Shown here: in pieces, positions 26,933 to 37,929 of the stretch
Numbering within the stretch: the stretch's first letter is position 1
Layout of the letters: every line of letters starts with the position of its first letter
Source of the DNA: Stereum hirsutum FP-91666 SS1
Lineage: Eukaryota > Basidiomycota > Agaricomycetes > Russulales > Stereaceae
NCBI RefSeq assembly: GCF_000264905.1
Contig: NW_006763146.1
Span: 1,104,535 to 1,168,534, forward strand
Length of the DNA stretch: 64,000 nucleotides
Direction of reading: 5' to 3'
Position numbers and translations under genes: made by a program
The notes under the pieces: generated by a model
Databases searched by the model: none
Seen by the model: the letters and a program-made list of their open reading frames with translations, nothing else
Told to the model about the DNA's origin: nothing

Positions 26933-28618
26933 CTACGTTGTCCTCCGCACAAATCCTCTAGCCATCCCGTACCAATACCATCGGATCGCAGCTTCATAGT
27001 CAGAGAAGATTTCGACTTCGGGGCCTCCTTGAACACGGGTGATCTGTTCATAGACGTCGTTCCTGTGTGAAAGTTAGCAATAACATCTGAGGAATGAAAA
27101 GAAACATACAGGGATGGAGATCAACTTACATTGAGCTATAGATACCGGGGACACGGCCGACATATACAACCCACCAGTGACTTCCATAGTACTGTACAGG
27201 AGGACGAGGAGGTGGGGGCAACACACGAATCGGCGGAAGATGTCCTAGCGGCGTCTCGTGCTGAGAGTTAACAGCTCGCTGCCACTCATCAAGCCCCGAC
27301 GCTGTGGTATCATGAACGCGGTGGAACTCTGGATTGTATGGAGAGGGGAATCCTTGGTGAGCTTCAATATTGGCCCGCCATGTGTCCCATGTCGCTGACT
27401 GAATACCCGGATTAACGCTGACCGTACTGATATACTGGTTGATCTGGCCACTGCCTGAAGCACACTCGTCAGGCCGAAGAGGAAACACTGTATGATCAAA
27501 AGGAGGGAGCGGCTGCATGCCAGGCGGAATTGGGACGATGGGATGCTGGTGGTACCAGGGGAGCGAGCTAACGTCAGCGGGTGCAGGGGAGCGGGATGAC
27601 GATGAGGGAGTGTTTGATCCATAGCGAGCAGAGGAAGGAGCGGCGGTAGGAGTACTGGGAGAACGGGCTGTGGATAATTGTGGCTGAGTGAGCTGTGGAC
27701 GAGTTGGCGAGGTGATATTTGAACTAGAGGAGCCGGGGGCTGGACGAGTGGGCAATGACGGGCCATATATCTCTCCACCGAAATAACGGGCAGGTTGCGA
27801 TGATGATGCAGAAATACTATGTGCAACCATCGCACGCCGAACCCTACTGATATTGGTCGTAGGTGTACTGGAGACACGGGACGTTGAAGGCGAGAGGGTC
27901 GATCTGGTATGAGTTACACCACGAGTCGGCGTCGCCGGGGAGGTAGCTGTGGACGGTGTGACTGGTGCACGAGGTGACTCAAGGATGGGTGTAGTGTGGC
28001 GACTGGGTGTACGAGGCGCTGGTGCAGGAGGTGCAGGAGGTGTGGGGCGAGCGGGAGGGGGCGGGTCATAATCAGGATCGGGAGAAGCTTGATATGACCC
28101 TCCAATATTGTACTGGTCAGGATTGCTGCATTTTCCATCAAGATTAGCATGAAAGGTAGTCGGAAAAGACATTGAACTGCTTACAAGATACGGATAATCT
28201 CATCCCGATCACACCAGACACCATAGAGGCCACTGACACGGTACAACTCCGAGCGAGAGCGGCGAGCTGAACCACTGGGAGGCTGAGGCTGAGCAACGTT
28301 CTGAGAGCTTATCTCAGCCGCTGTGCTCATTTAAGGGATGATGAGCAAAGAAAATTTCGAAAATAATACAGAAAAGAACATACTGTTCGGAGCTGGATCT
28401 ATATTTTCTAGCTCCTCATCAGTGACACTACCATCTCCCCCATCGGCAGTAGACTGCTGTGATGCTTCTTGAAACTTTAGCATCTCTTGCTCGATGAGGT
28501 CGTCGTAGTACGCGTCTATCTGATCTCGAAGCAATTCGTCGTAGGTCGGCGCCTCGATATCTGAGAGCTCGTCCTCATCATCCGAGGCAGCCTTACCCTT
28601 GCCCTTCATATTCCCCAT
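26933..28618 (-). CDS. Transposon-borne acidic/proline-rich protein with a C-terminal RNase-H1-N-like module
   Basis: Exons 28384-28618, 28185-28320, 27130-28125 and 26933-27062 join in frame to 498 residues. The order is an acidic N-terminus (DDEDELSDIEAPTYDELL), a short segment ELYRVSGLYGVWCDRDEIIR, and about 270 disordered residues rich in Pro, Ser and Thr. The C-terminal module starts HWWVVYVGRVPGIYSS and continues after an intron with NDVYEQITRVQGGPEVEIF, FSDYEAAIRWY. That pattern (Tyr-Val-Val-x-x-Gly-Arg-x-x-Gly-Ile-Tyr, then Gly, then Glu-Ala-A) is the RNase H1 N-terminal fold, which binds RNA/DNA hybrids or double-stranded RNA. No RNase H catalytic domain follows. YRVSGLYGVW may be a second, degenerate copy of the same module. 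Inference: a nucleic-acid-binding accessory protein of the element. The fold call needs structure prediction. Confidence 0.75.
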
Positions 28619-28815
28619 AGCTGGGAGCAGGCCGAGAGGTGATGGAGGAAAGATAAGAGAGTGCTGAGTTGACCCTCAATTCCGCATGCTCTAACCAAGT
28701 CGGAGTTCGAACATGATGTGCATAAACGGGCCGGCCGTGAGAAAGGTGCCACCACCCATATCCATACGCCCAACATACGCCCACTATGGTAGCAACCAGA
28801 TCACAATAAAATACA

Positions 28816-31800
28816 TCAATCTTGAATGTTAAAACTCTCGAACTGTGTGGCCAAACGAGCTGCATCATCACGACAGGCTTCTCTCTCTAATTCACGGGCT
28901 GCTGCTTCCCCTTCGCCCGCATCTACCGAAGTCTTTCCCTTGCCCAGTGCCTCAACCATATCCTTGCTCCATCCCATCGGTGTTCCTGATCCACCTTGTC
29001 CTGTGAATCCAGTCAGTCCCTCGATTGTGTTGAGGATGCTATGGTGGTTATTGTTGATGGCCTGGCGTCGGTTGTACTGCTCCCGGACCTCTGCAGCAAA
29101 AATGGTTTCATGACGAGTGGATAGACCGTTAATCGCATCTTCGTACGCCTTTGCATCGGCGAGAAGCCAGGTTCGAAGGCGGCGCATCTCAAGGTTGAGG
29201 CGATCGAGTTCCTCTTCAGCTCGTACAACTTTGAAGAGCCTGTTACAGACTAGTCGGTTAGCTGGCGACATCCAAGGCTTTTGTAGGATCTCGGTATCGC
29301 CATATGATTGTCGTAAGAGATCGAATTCAGCGACAAATGTAAGCTCCATGATCTTCTGTATATCTAATATTTCAGCGGGAGGGTTCATCTTGACGGCGAG
29401 GGCGTTATAATTGTTGAGAGCCGTTCGAATAGCTTGGCTGCGCGTGTTCAGATGTGCCCATACATTTTTGCGAACATTATAGCCTAGAGAGGTCTCGAGT
29501 TAGTTATAGCATATTTTGATGAAGGAATAGATATGAGCATACTCATGCCGGGGACATTTGCCTTCTGCAGCTCGAAAAGCCGCTGAACAACGAGACCTTG
29601 CAGCTTGTTCAGGGCCTGGTAGAAGTCTCGTTTCTTGATGTACTCCTCGATCTCCTTGTACTTCGGATCTGTAGGCTCCCACCGCTTTGCCACCTTCAAT
29701 CTAAACTCGAAGTCGAAGACAGCTTGTTGGTGTAGAAGGAAGCGGCTCATGGCGAGCTCACGTTTGCGCTCTGCCTTGTTTGTTGCTGCAGCATCGGCGC
29801 CGTATGATACACCTGGAGTCCAGTTAGTTATCCGGAGATCTGAACGTGTCGTCTGGTATGCTTGGCTATATGTCTATAAGTTACCGGCAGTGCTAAGACA
29901 AACGTGAGAAAATAGACTTACTCTGCAGCAGACATCTCCTTGAGCTCCTTGAGGTACCCACACTCAAGAGTCCTCTCCGTCGACTCGCCCGATGTCTTCG
30001 ACCTCAAATATGCAAGCTCCTCTTGAATCCATCCTTGAACGGTATCGCGGTCCAGGTCAAGACGTCGAAGTTCTCGGTCAACTTCTGGGGAGTACTCGAG
30101 AATGGTTCTGAGGGCTTGACGGTAATTGTTGAGCAAGAAGATAGCTTTCGAATAATTTAGTGACTGGACTGTAGGACTAGAGGTAAGGGACATACAAAGA
30201 TTGGAGTACTTATCCTCGTCCCACTGCTGAAAGTGAAGGTCATATGCCTGAAGCCAGTGAAAACGAGATGCACTTCGGACGAGGGGTGCAACAAGATTTG
30301 AAAGTGAGAATATGCGTTCCATCCCCTCTAAATCTTCCAACCCAAAGCCGAGAGTATAAAGTGGGTGATACTCAAGTTGGCAGGTCCGATTGTGCGCCCA
30401 TCCATGAAATGCATTGACTAGGATGTGGAGCTTCTGTTCTGTGGCGACTGGCCCAACAAGGCGGCTCGACTGGACTGTGGCGCTGAACGAACAGCCAATA
30501 TCAAAGCCCAAGACATTGTCGGGATCGAGGTGCGTCCTCAAGAAGTCGGACACGATGGCTAGAGGATATTTTGCACTAGAAATATATTGTCAGAAAAGAG
30601 CGGACAACAGACAGAAGATACTCACAGTTCGCCACTTCGAACCATCTCACAGAATTTCAAAATGAGGCCATGGCGGCAGGCACCACCGAAGATACCTGTC
30701 TGATCCCAGCACGACAGGCTGACCTTCGTCGACTCTGGCGCTGCTGCCTTCCAGTTCTTACTGCAGTGGCTGGTCACACCATGCTCGCCGTCGGTTGGAT
30801 CACCTTGTGGGTCGGAGGTATAAGCCTCGGGAAGGGGGTCCTCAATCTATTCAAGTTGAACGTTAGGTGATTTCTCAACGAACAAGAAATTCCTTCCCTA
30901 CCTCGTTTGCTTCTCCATCATCAACTTCAGCAGGTGTATAGCGGCTCTTGACCTCATCCTTAAATATATCCACCTGTTCTCGAGTAAGGAAGTAGTCGGT
31001 TTTGAAGTCTCGATCGTCTTGTAGTGCTGCAGACATGAAGCGTTTGGCGGAGTTGTTTCCGTCGACGACGAACATACGAGAGAAAACTAGTTTCTTCTCA
31101 TCCTCAAGCTTGTCAAGACCCTCAATATGTAGTATGTGACAGTGTGAAAGTGGACGAGTGCGAACCTTAAAGCAGCAGCAAGGACATGAATTCTTGATGC
31201 GCCAATCCTGGTCATCTCTGCCCAATACTACCCGTATCCGTTCGTCTACCTTTCGTAGAATTTGCAGGTATGCATCAAAGGCAATGGAAAACTGATCTCG
31301 CATATGAGCTTTGTATTGAACCTTGGATGCTTGTGTCAGTGGACCTACTCGTCACAGAGTAGTACACTGAGGCAAACTTGGCGTACCTTTTGAAGATCAC
31401 AAAGTGCACGAACAAATGGCAAGATACCATACCTCGAGAACCGTCGGCGCAAGCGATAGTACAGCTCAAGCACTTCTAGCTCAATGGCAATCGTAGGCTC
31501 TACTGGAGATGTTCCGAGAAAGCCTATTTGAATGAGCGCCTGGTTTACGGATTGCTCGGGCTGCTGGATAACAATAATCTGTTCTCGGGCTTGAGGCACA
31601 GTCAGAAATTTAAAGAAGAGTGTGCACGTATATACTGAGGACCTACAGCGTTCACGGACAGTAGTGCAATAAAATGATGTGGGCGATTGCAAAGGAGTGC
31701 CACTGGGTGGCGATGTGAGGTTAGATGTCGGCTGATCAGAGACCGAAGCAGCGTCAGAAGAAAGGGAGTCTTTCTGCTCATTGGTGTCATGCTTGAACTT

Positions 31801-32465
31801 GAGGTATGCATCGGCCAAGTCTTCTATCTGGTTGTCCCAGTTGGATTGGAGGGCCTGAATGCGATCGCGGCGATTGATGGATTGTCCACGTTTGAGAAAA
31901 CGGCGCATACTATTCACAAATAATTGAAAATTGTAGTCAGTTACAGTGAAGCACGACAAGATAAATAAGCAAATATACTTGTTCGTTGATGTCATGAGTG
32001 AGAATGTCCTCTGCGCCACACTAACATTTGGGCCGTACTCTCCTCCAGCATGCGATATCTCCTGCACGTTGCCACCAAACTCTTCATTATCTGTATCGGA
32101 CCAATATTCATCGTCCTCGTCCTCTACTTCGTCACTGTGGTATCGAGCCACGTCTTCATAATCGATGTCCATGGGGATCGGTTCTGCCTCGTCGTTGTTG
32201 GGTATGATTGAATTAAAGGCATCAAGCATTGCAGCTGGAACATCTGGCAGAAATAAAGCTGTAATCAGAGGCTATCGTAGAACATAAATCAAGAAAAATT
32301 ACGGTGAAATCCTTGCTCGCGATGTAATAAAGCCTCTTTCTCCTCCCGAGCGAGCCGGCTAAGAGACTTGACTACATCCTTGCTGGTAGTAGCACGCCGG
32401 CCAGGAGTGTAGCTTCTGATAGGTTTAGATCTCTTGATTTTTGCGTGGCTATAACGCGAGCTCAT
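28816..32465 (-). CDS. KDZ-superfamily transposase, intact
   Basis: Eleven exons (32303-32465, 31979-32258, 31647-31909, 31387-31589, 31166-31321, 30902-31120, 30626-30846, 30196-30575, 29922-30144, 29543-29865, 28816-29483) give 1,032 residues without a stop. Landmarks are an acidic N-terminus, a Cys-cluster (NSCPCCCFK), and the RNase-H-fold catalytic core. The core has FVVDGNNSAKR (first Asp), CWDQTGIFGGACRHG, LGFDIGC (second Asp), FHGWAHNRTCQ and GLEDLEGMERIFS (Glu). The C-terminal half is long and helical, with LNKLQGLVVQRLFELQ. These features are diagnostic of Kyakuja-Dileera-Zisupton transposases. One intron (29866-29921) needs the CATATAG acceptor to keep the frame. Its start codon lies about 180 bp inside the right TIR, so the TIR and subterminal region are its likely promoter. 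Confidence 0.95.
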
Positions 32466-32641
32466 TTTGTAACCAAGGGAGAGACACTGAAGGATACTAT
32501 AGTCTATTGTCTTGCAGGACCACGACTGTATCCAGTGCCACACGAGACAAGGACACACTCACTTAGATAATCAACAGTGATGGCTTACGCCACACATGCT
32601 CTTCCTGATACACACTGACATTTTTAAATGCCCCGTGAGCG
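32466..32641 (-). promoter_or_regulatory. Likely transposase promoter
   Basis: This short non-coding stretch between the transposase ATG and the diverged inner edge of the right TIR contains the 17-mer shared with the left end. Confidence 0.4.
32533..32549 (+). repeat. Subterminal 17-mer, right
   Basis: This is an exact copy of 19884-19900 in the same orientation, about 70 bp upstream of the transposase start codon. Confidence 0.5.
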
Positions 32642-33069
32642 AGACATCAGCGTGTGCAGACAGTAAGGAAACCAGAGAAACAATATGTATTAATCTATTC
32701 GACAAGAGGCCTACAAGAGATTATGCTACATAGACGCGAAAGGCAGAGGGAGCGGAGGGTGTGTGGCGCATCGTGAACGGCGGCGCAGAGCGAGTCTGGC
32801 GGGCAGCCGGCGGCAGAGGCTCGAGGGACAAGGTCTTGCGTCAAGGGCCCAGGCTGAGGGAGGGGGAAGTCGGAGGGAGGGGCGTCGGGATCTTTCCGAT
32901 GATGACGACGGAGGAGGTCCCGAGGCAGTGAGCTGGTAGTGAAGAAGAGGAAGGGATACGAAGGCGAGGTCGAAGGCGAAGATCCGGCCCGATCCAAGCC
33001 TTGTTAGACTCGGGCGCCATGACATGCCACCCGAGTCTAACTAGGCTTCTTATCAGTGTCATCCAGGTG
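32642..33069 (-). repeat. Right terminal inverted repeat of the KDZ element
   Basis: This is the inverted counterpart of 19250-19680. The outer 369 bp (32701-33069) are near-identical to the left copy, and the inner 60 bp are diverged. Confidence 0.92.
32996..33048. repeat. Hairpin palindrome inside the right TIR
   Basis: This is the mirror copy of the left-end hairpin, at the same 21-bp distance from the right tip. Confidence 0.85.
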
Positions 33070-33076
33070 CTATGTC
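33070..33076 (+). repeat. Target-site duplication, right copy (CTATGTC)
   Basis: This is identical in sequence and orientation to 19243-19249. The next base outward differs on each side, so the duplication is 7 bp, not 8. Confidence 0.9.
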
Positions 33077-33646
33077 GGTCTCATGCCCATCTTGGCACCC
33101 GTGTGTACAGACGCCGCGTAGTTCCTCCCGCAGCCTCTGAAGTGTAGTGGTGCAAAAGAGAGCGGCCTCTTGTCTCAATATTTTTTCCGTGCCCAACCTT
33201 GACGTTCTTCGGGGGGTTGTGGTCGGATCCGAGGCTAGGCATGCCTACATGTCTTAGAGCTTACTTGTATGTCCTCGTAACTCCGTTCCAGAAATGCAAT
33301 GGATACCTTGTCACTCTTATTTTAACGTTGGCCGAAACATCGCCGATCACTCCATCGAACGTCGTTCCAGTCCTTCAACCAGTATGATGCGAATTACACG
33401 GCGACACACGAAATAATCTCTCATTGTTCAATGGTATGTATGATTCGGGAGGATTCTATGAATCAACTGAAAGCATAAATGAGGGTGAAGTAGTTTAAAG
33501 TATACCGTCATAAATAATCAATAGTGATCAATAGCGATGGTGTTCGGAGGCAAATGGGGGGACGAAATGGTGAAAGTCCATGTAAAAATCGAACCAGAGA
33601 AAGGTTCAGGAAAATTGTCACATCAGATGGACCGTGTTCTACGATC
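33077..33646. other. Intergenic, right flank of the transposon
   Basis: These 570 bp lie between the target-site duplication and the stop codon of the DUF3433-like gene. No gene, RNA or further transposon end is seen. Confidence 0.55.
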
Positions 33647-36516
33647 TCAGCTCTGACCTGCTCTGCCCGAGCTTCCAAAGAACGACTTCCTCCAATTTGG
33701 ACTCTTCGAGAACGGATACTCAGGCTCACCCTCCATCACAATCTTATTTGTGACAGGGTTGATCCTGAACTTCCTATCTCGAAGCGCCTTGTAAAGGTCC
33801 TCTCGGCGTTGCTGGCCATCGAGAAGGGCGGCTGTACCGGTGGAGGCAGTGAATGACGCCGCGGAGGCCAGGGTTCCTGGCTGGTGTAGGAGACGGAGGT
33901 CTTGCCGAGAGCGTTTATGGAGGAGTTGAACAACGACAGTGAATAGGCTGAGCGTGAGCATCCCAGCGGAGAGGAGGTGTACGGCGATGTCACTGAGGAA
34001 TGGCGGTGAGTTGCCTTTTCACTGCCAGTCTGAGAAAGCAAATACCTCATCGTGAGCCTCTTCTGGGTGGTGGATATCCGGACATTGATTGGCTCGTTAT
34101 CCTCAACGAAGTACACAAGCTTCGCCAACATCGCAAGGTATGTCCTCTGAAACACTACCAGTAAGACCATAACGCCCACGCACTGAGACCAAAAGCAAGT
34201 TTGAAAAAATACACTCACATAAACCGTCGCCGACAGCTCCGCGAACGAATTATTCGCAAACGCAGCAGTAAGTCCCTGCTGGCTCTGTTCCGCACTCTGA
34301 AACACAGCAGCGGGCAACTGCAACTGAATCGCCGTCGCCCTTGCATTCACGAACGGATCCGACACCAACTGATTTGCCGTCCAGTTCAATCCATTATACG
34401 CCCTCCCGTCCAGTGGATCGCCCGTTACGTTCCCTGCGAACTGCGTGAAGTTTTCCTCGCCGGCCGTCACGTTTCCCAGAGTGGTCACGGATGTGAGGTT
34501 CGACGAGCCGAGATCGACAGCAATGGCGACATTTTGGACCTGGATTGTGGGCGCGCAAAGTGTGACGGAGGCAGCGGCAGCAGGCTCATATGTGAAGAAC
34601 CAGAAGATGACGGGCATGAAGGCTGGGTCGGAGGAGTCGAAGGCGGAGCAGTCGGGCATGATTTCGGCGCCGAAGAGGTGTACTGAGGATTTGTTGACTT
34701 CCCAGGTGAAGTTACAGCCGCTGAAGACTGCGCTGTTAGTCCAACCTTGGGCATCGGCATGCTGCAACATGTTCACATAGCCCTGTAATTGATAGCATTG
34801 AGCGTTAGACTCAAAAGGGGGTTTCTTGAGCAAGTAGGAGTAACATACGTTGTTGTCGGGTTCTCGGCATCCTGGATCGGTGAAAATGGCGGTGGTATTG
34901 GCAGTTAGATTTCCGGTGTTTGCGACATCGTAAGGAAGCTGTGTATTGTATGAAAGATCGTGTTACTCATTGAACCGGTTTTACACTGCTAAAGATCAGG
35001 AGACTGACCTCTATTTCCCCGACAGTGAAGCCGTTATGCACAAAAGGTGTGTCTCCCAGATTGTACAAAATCGATGAAGAGGCATAACCAGAGGCACCTA
35101 GGAATGCTACAAGAGACCGTTCATCATCAGTAATCACACTATATGTTGAGTATACGACATACAAGTCAAGTCTTGATACTGCTGGTTTTGATTGAGACCG
35201 ATCGCTTGCAGGTTGGTAACATTCCGGTCTATAGAATGGGACGTAAGTATGGTCTTTCAAATATGACAAACGACGAGGAAATGATATACCAGGTAAAGTG
35301 AGGTAGGTGTCTTTGATGGTGAATACGGCGGCAGAGAGTGGTTGAAAGGCGAGGCAGAGAAGAACCATAAGGGAGGTGAGAATCACTAGCCAGTGCCTGT
35401 TGAAATAAGCACCCCAGAGAACCAAGGCTGAGCTGTCGGTGAGAGACATAGGTCAGCATGAAATCCATTAACAAGGTATGCCGGATACATACTGCCGTCG
35501 GGTGTAGTCCAGCAGAAGACTACTTTGACCAGGGGCATCGCCTTGAACGAGGTCAACATAAGGCTAATAACGAGACCAGTTCAGCATTATATAGGTGCTG
35601 AGCGTAAGAGAATGCCTCATACCTGCAGACGTTTGATTTCCATATCCGTCCATGTCCAAAGGCCAACGATGATCATTGCCACGCCCACCGGGGGAAGAGT
35701 CTGTCGAGCGAAATCAGAACCACCAAATCGACATCGCCTAAGAAACAAGAACCTTACATAGACATAATGCAATATGCCCTCCTCAGATGAGAATGAGGCG
35801 CTCGTAGCCCATCCTGGGAAGCGCAGAAAGAACGTGAGCGTGGGTTGGGAGCCGAGGCTTGGAAAGGACGCGTCTCACCATGCTTGCGATGACTGAAGCT
35901 CAGCGCAACTTCCAGTGTAATTGCCCCTGCCACTAGTACACAGACGAAAGGAACCCAGAACCAAGTCTTCAGCGGTGTTGGAGTCCATGCGTCCTGATCA
36001 GTGGTGGCTGTAGCACCGGAGAAAGCGAACGGTCGCCGGGAATATATTGAGAAAAGGATCGGTTTCATCAAATATTAGATCGCCGAGTTGTCAGTGGAAG
36101 CGCTGGATCGAAGCACGTGAAGGTAATGACGACGACACGCACCGTTGGGAATGGGAGCGTAGCGCGTGGGTTGGTCGTCGTAAGGGTTGTAGAGGATGAA
36201 TCTCTCTGGGTCACTCTCTATAGAGAGAGGGACAATGTGTCAGGCAATCTGTCCGTGAGGGGAATGCTATGTTCATACCAGGAGCCTCCACAAAGCGCTG
36301 ATCAAGACGAGCAGATGGTGGTTGAATACTCGAGTTACAGTGATAAGCTCGGAGAAAACATACTGTTTGATATTCCCCATCATACTCCAAATCTGTAGAG
36401 GAACCCGCAAACTTGTCTGTAACCTGAGATACCGCCACCCGTGGTGATGCCGCGCGGGAGTCGGGAGAGAGGAAGGGACGATCTGACATCGCGGAGAAGG
36501 GGGGTGTTGTAGTCAT
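33647..36516 (-). CDS. DUF3433-like multi-pass membrane protein
   Basis: This is a multi-exon gene from the ATG at 36516 (MTTTPPFSAMSDRPF) to the stop at 33647. After a disordered cytosolic N-terminus come a membrane helix (FWVPFVCVLVAGAITLEVAL), a second around LPPVGVAMIIVGLWTW, and the sequence WTDMEIKRLQPYVDLVQG. A third helix follows within HWLVILTSLMVLLCLAFQP, then a large ectodomain with several N-glycosylation sites and paired cysteines, a last helix (LLSAGMLTLSLFTVVVQLL), and a basic C-terminal tail. A Trp-x3-Asp-x3-Arg-x-Gln-Pro-Tyr motif between the two N-terminal helices is characteristic of the fungal DUF3433 family, whose function is unknown. It probably sits in the plasma or vacuolar membrane. 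The 3' end is about 570 bp from the transposon. Exon limits were traced by frame but not all fixed to the base. Confidence 0.75.
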
Positions 36517-37929
36517 CTGTTCTCGCTCTGATATAAAGTCATGCCGTCAAGCTCAACATCGAGGACAGCGCAAGACGTATGCACGCAGAATGGCACAAAT
36601 AGAGGGTGTCGTATAGGCGAAGGCATGCTCACCTTTGATTTTGGCCTTGTCGGTGGAGAACCTGATGACAGGTTTCGCAGAGGAAGAGAGAGACTCTATG
36701 ATGGGGGAAGAAGTCATGTTAGTGAGGAAAGATGTTCAGGATCCGCCAATATTAATATGCAGGTAGATAGCCACGGTGATCGAGGTGGCAGCCTCTATCA
36801 AGATGGGTGGCTCACCTACACAGAGAGATCAGCAGGAGCGTGAGACTCGGGGGTGTGAAGCGAGGTGAGGCTGTCCCAGACTCAGAACTGATGGGAGAGC
36901 AGAAGTAAAGAGGAAGATATGTAGTAAGAGAACCCAGGTACCCTGTGCCCCTTGAGCGTTTCTTAAATATACGCGATCCGGTATGCCCAGGACCCAAATG
37001 CACTAGTAGCGCCTGGTCCAATGTTTCTCTGTCATTGCACAATCGCAAGAGCGTCAACTGACTTATCGCCACCCGAGTCGAGGTACACGATTCCCAAAGC
37101 CACGACTTCAAGACTCGATGCAGTGCGATAGTCAATAGATAGAGAGTGGCATATGTCAGCGTGTCTCACTGCTTGTGGTGGGCTCGACTCGATCAGTAGG
37201 ATAACAAGAGTTAGACTTGGAGTATTCCACCGCCACTGAAAACACACCAGGCAAGATGTCGACCCGATGGCAATATTGGATTCAATCAGTGGTGTTCTCC
37301 TTTGTACATACACTCAGGACGCATCGGATGCATCTTGTTTCCGAACGCTCAGTGGCAATACATTCCGCTCGTGCACATTGCGACGAAGAATATCCACTAC
37401 GGGCGCATTCGACAAGAAGGCTAGAACAAGACCCCCGTAGCATGAGACTGGGAAGGAACATCGTGCAAAAGAAAGATCAGACCGTCCAACCCGCGGTGAG
37501 CGCTTTCGGTGGCCACAACACCGGCTGCCACGCGAGCCATCAGAGCGCCGAACACTCGGCAACTGTGGCGGGCAGACATACAGCTGACTTCAACGTAGTG
37601 ATAACTACCTACATTGGCATCCGAAGGTGAGCTCTACGCTTCGCTGAGCAGGAGAAAAAACACATGAATTGAAAAAGCAAAGCATCGTGATGAAAACAAC
37701 GGACAAAATCAAGGCTAGTGATGTTACAATCCTCCAAGTGGCACACTGAATCATCCCCGTCAGCGGTATAAAGTAGGGTTAGTGAGTCGCGGCGACTGAT
37801 TATACAGCAGCGATCAACGCACTCAAAATTATAGTAAAACAACATCTCTTTAGAATCATAGAAGAAACAGAACAAAACACAGCTCCAAACACGCTTGTTG
37901 AACACCCTAGGATGTCCTCACTCTTCAAT
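36517..37929. other. Intergenic, 1.4 kb without a supported gene
   Basis: Several ORFs of 80-140 codons occur on both strands. None has a signal peptide, domain or consistent splicing, and they overlap one another. I take the region as the upstream region of the DUF3433-like gene plus the 3' UTR of the desaturase. Confidence 0.5.

Larger units (their letters stand above)
19250..33069 (-). mobile_element. Complete KDZ-type DNA transposon carrying a TET/JBP gene and three other genes
   Basis: A 13,820-bp unit is bounded by terminal inverted repeats (19250-~19680 and ~32642-33069) and by a perfect 7-bp duplication, CTATGTC, at 19243-19249 and 33070-33076. It holds five genes, all on the minus strand. 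From the transposase end they are KDZ transposase (28816-32465), RNase-H1-N-like protein (26933-28618), unknown protein (24508-25776), TET/JBP dioxygenase (21803-23723) and HMG-like protein (20015-21538). I checked every splice junction of all five; each gives an unbroken frame. Known background: KDZ (Kyakuja-Dileera-Zisupton) elements expanded in mushroom genomes and are often found beside TET/JBP genes, with a proposed role in DNA base modification and silencing. Inference: the near-identical TIR ends, clean duplication and intact genes mean a recent insertion and probable autonomy. Confidence 0.93.

Noticed and set aside
19250..33069. LTR retrotransposon flanked by the two ~370-bp repeats
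   Set aside because: The repeats are inverted, not direct, and the internal genes include no reverse transcriptase, integrase or gag-like frame. The transposase is of KDZ type.
36541..37630. Several plus- and minus-strand ORFs of 90-140 codons
   Set aside because: No signal peptide, domain or consistent splicing; they overlap on opposite strands.
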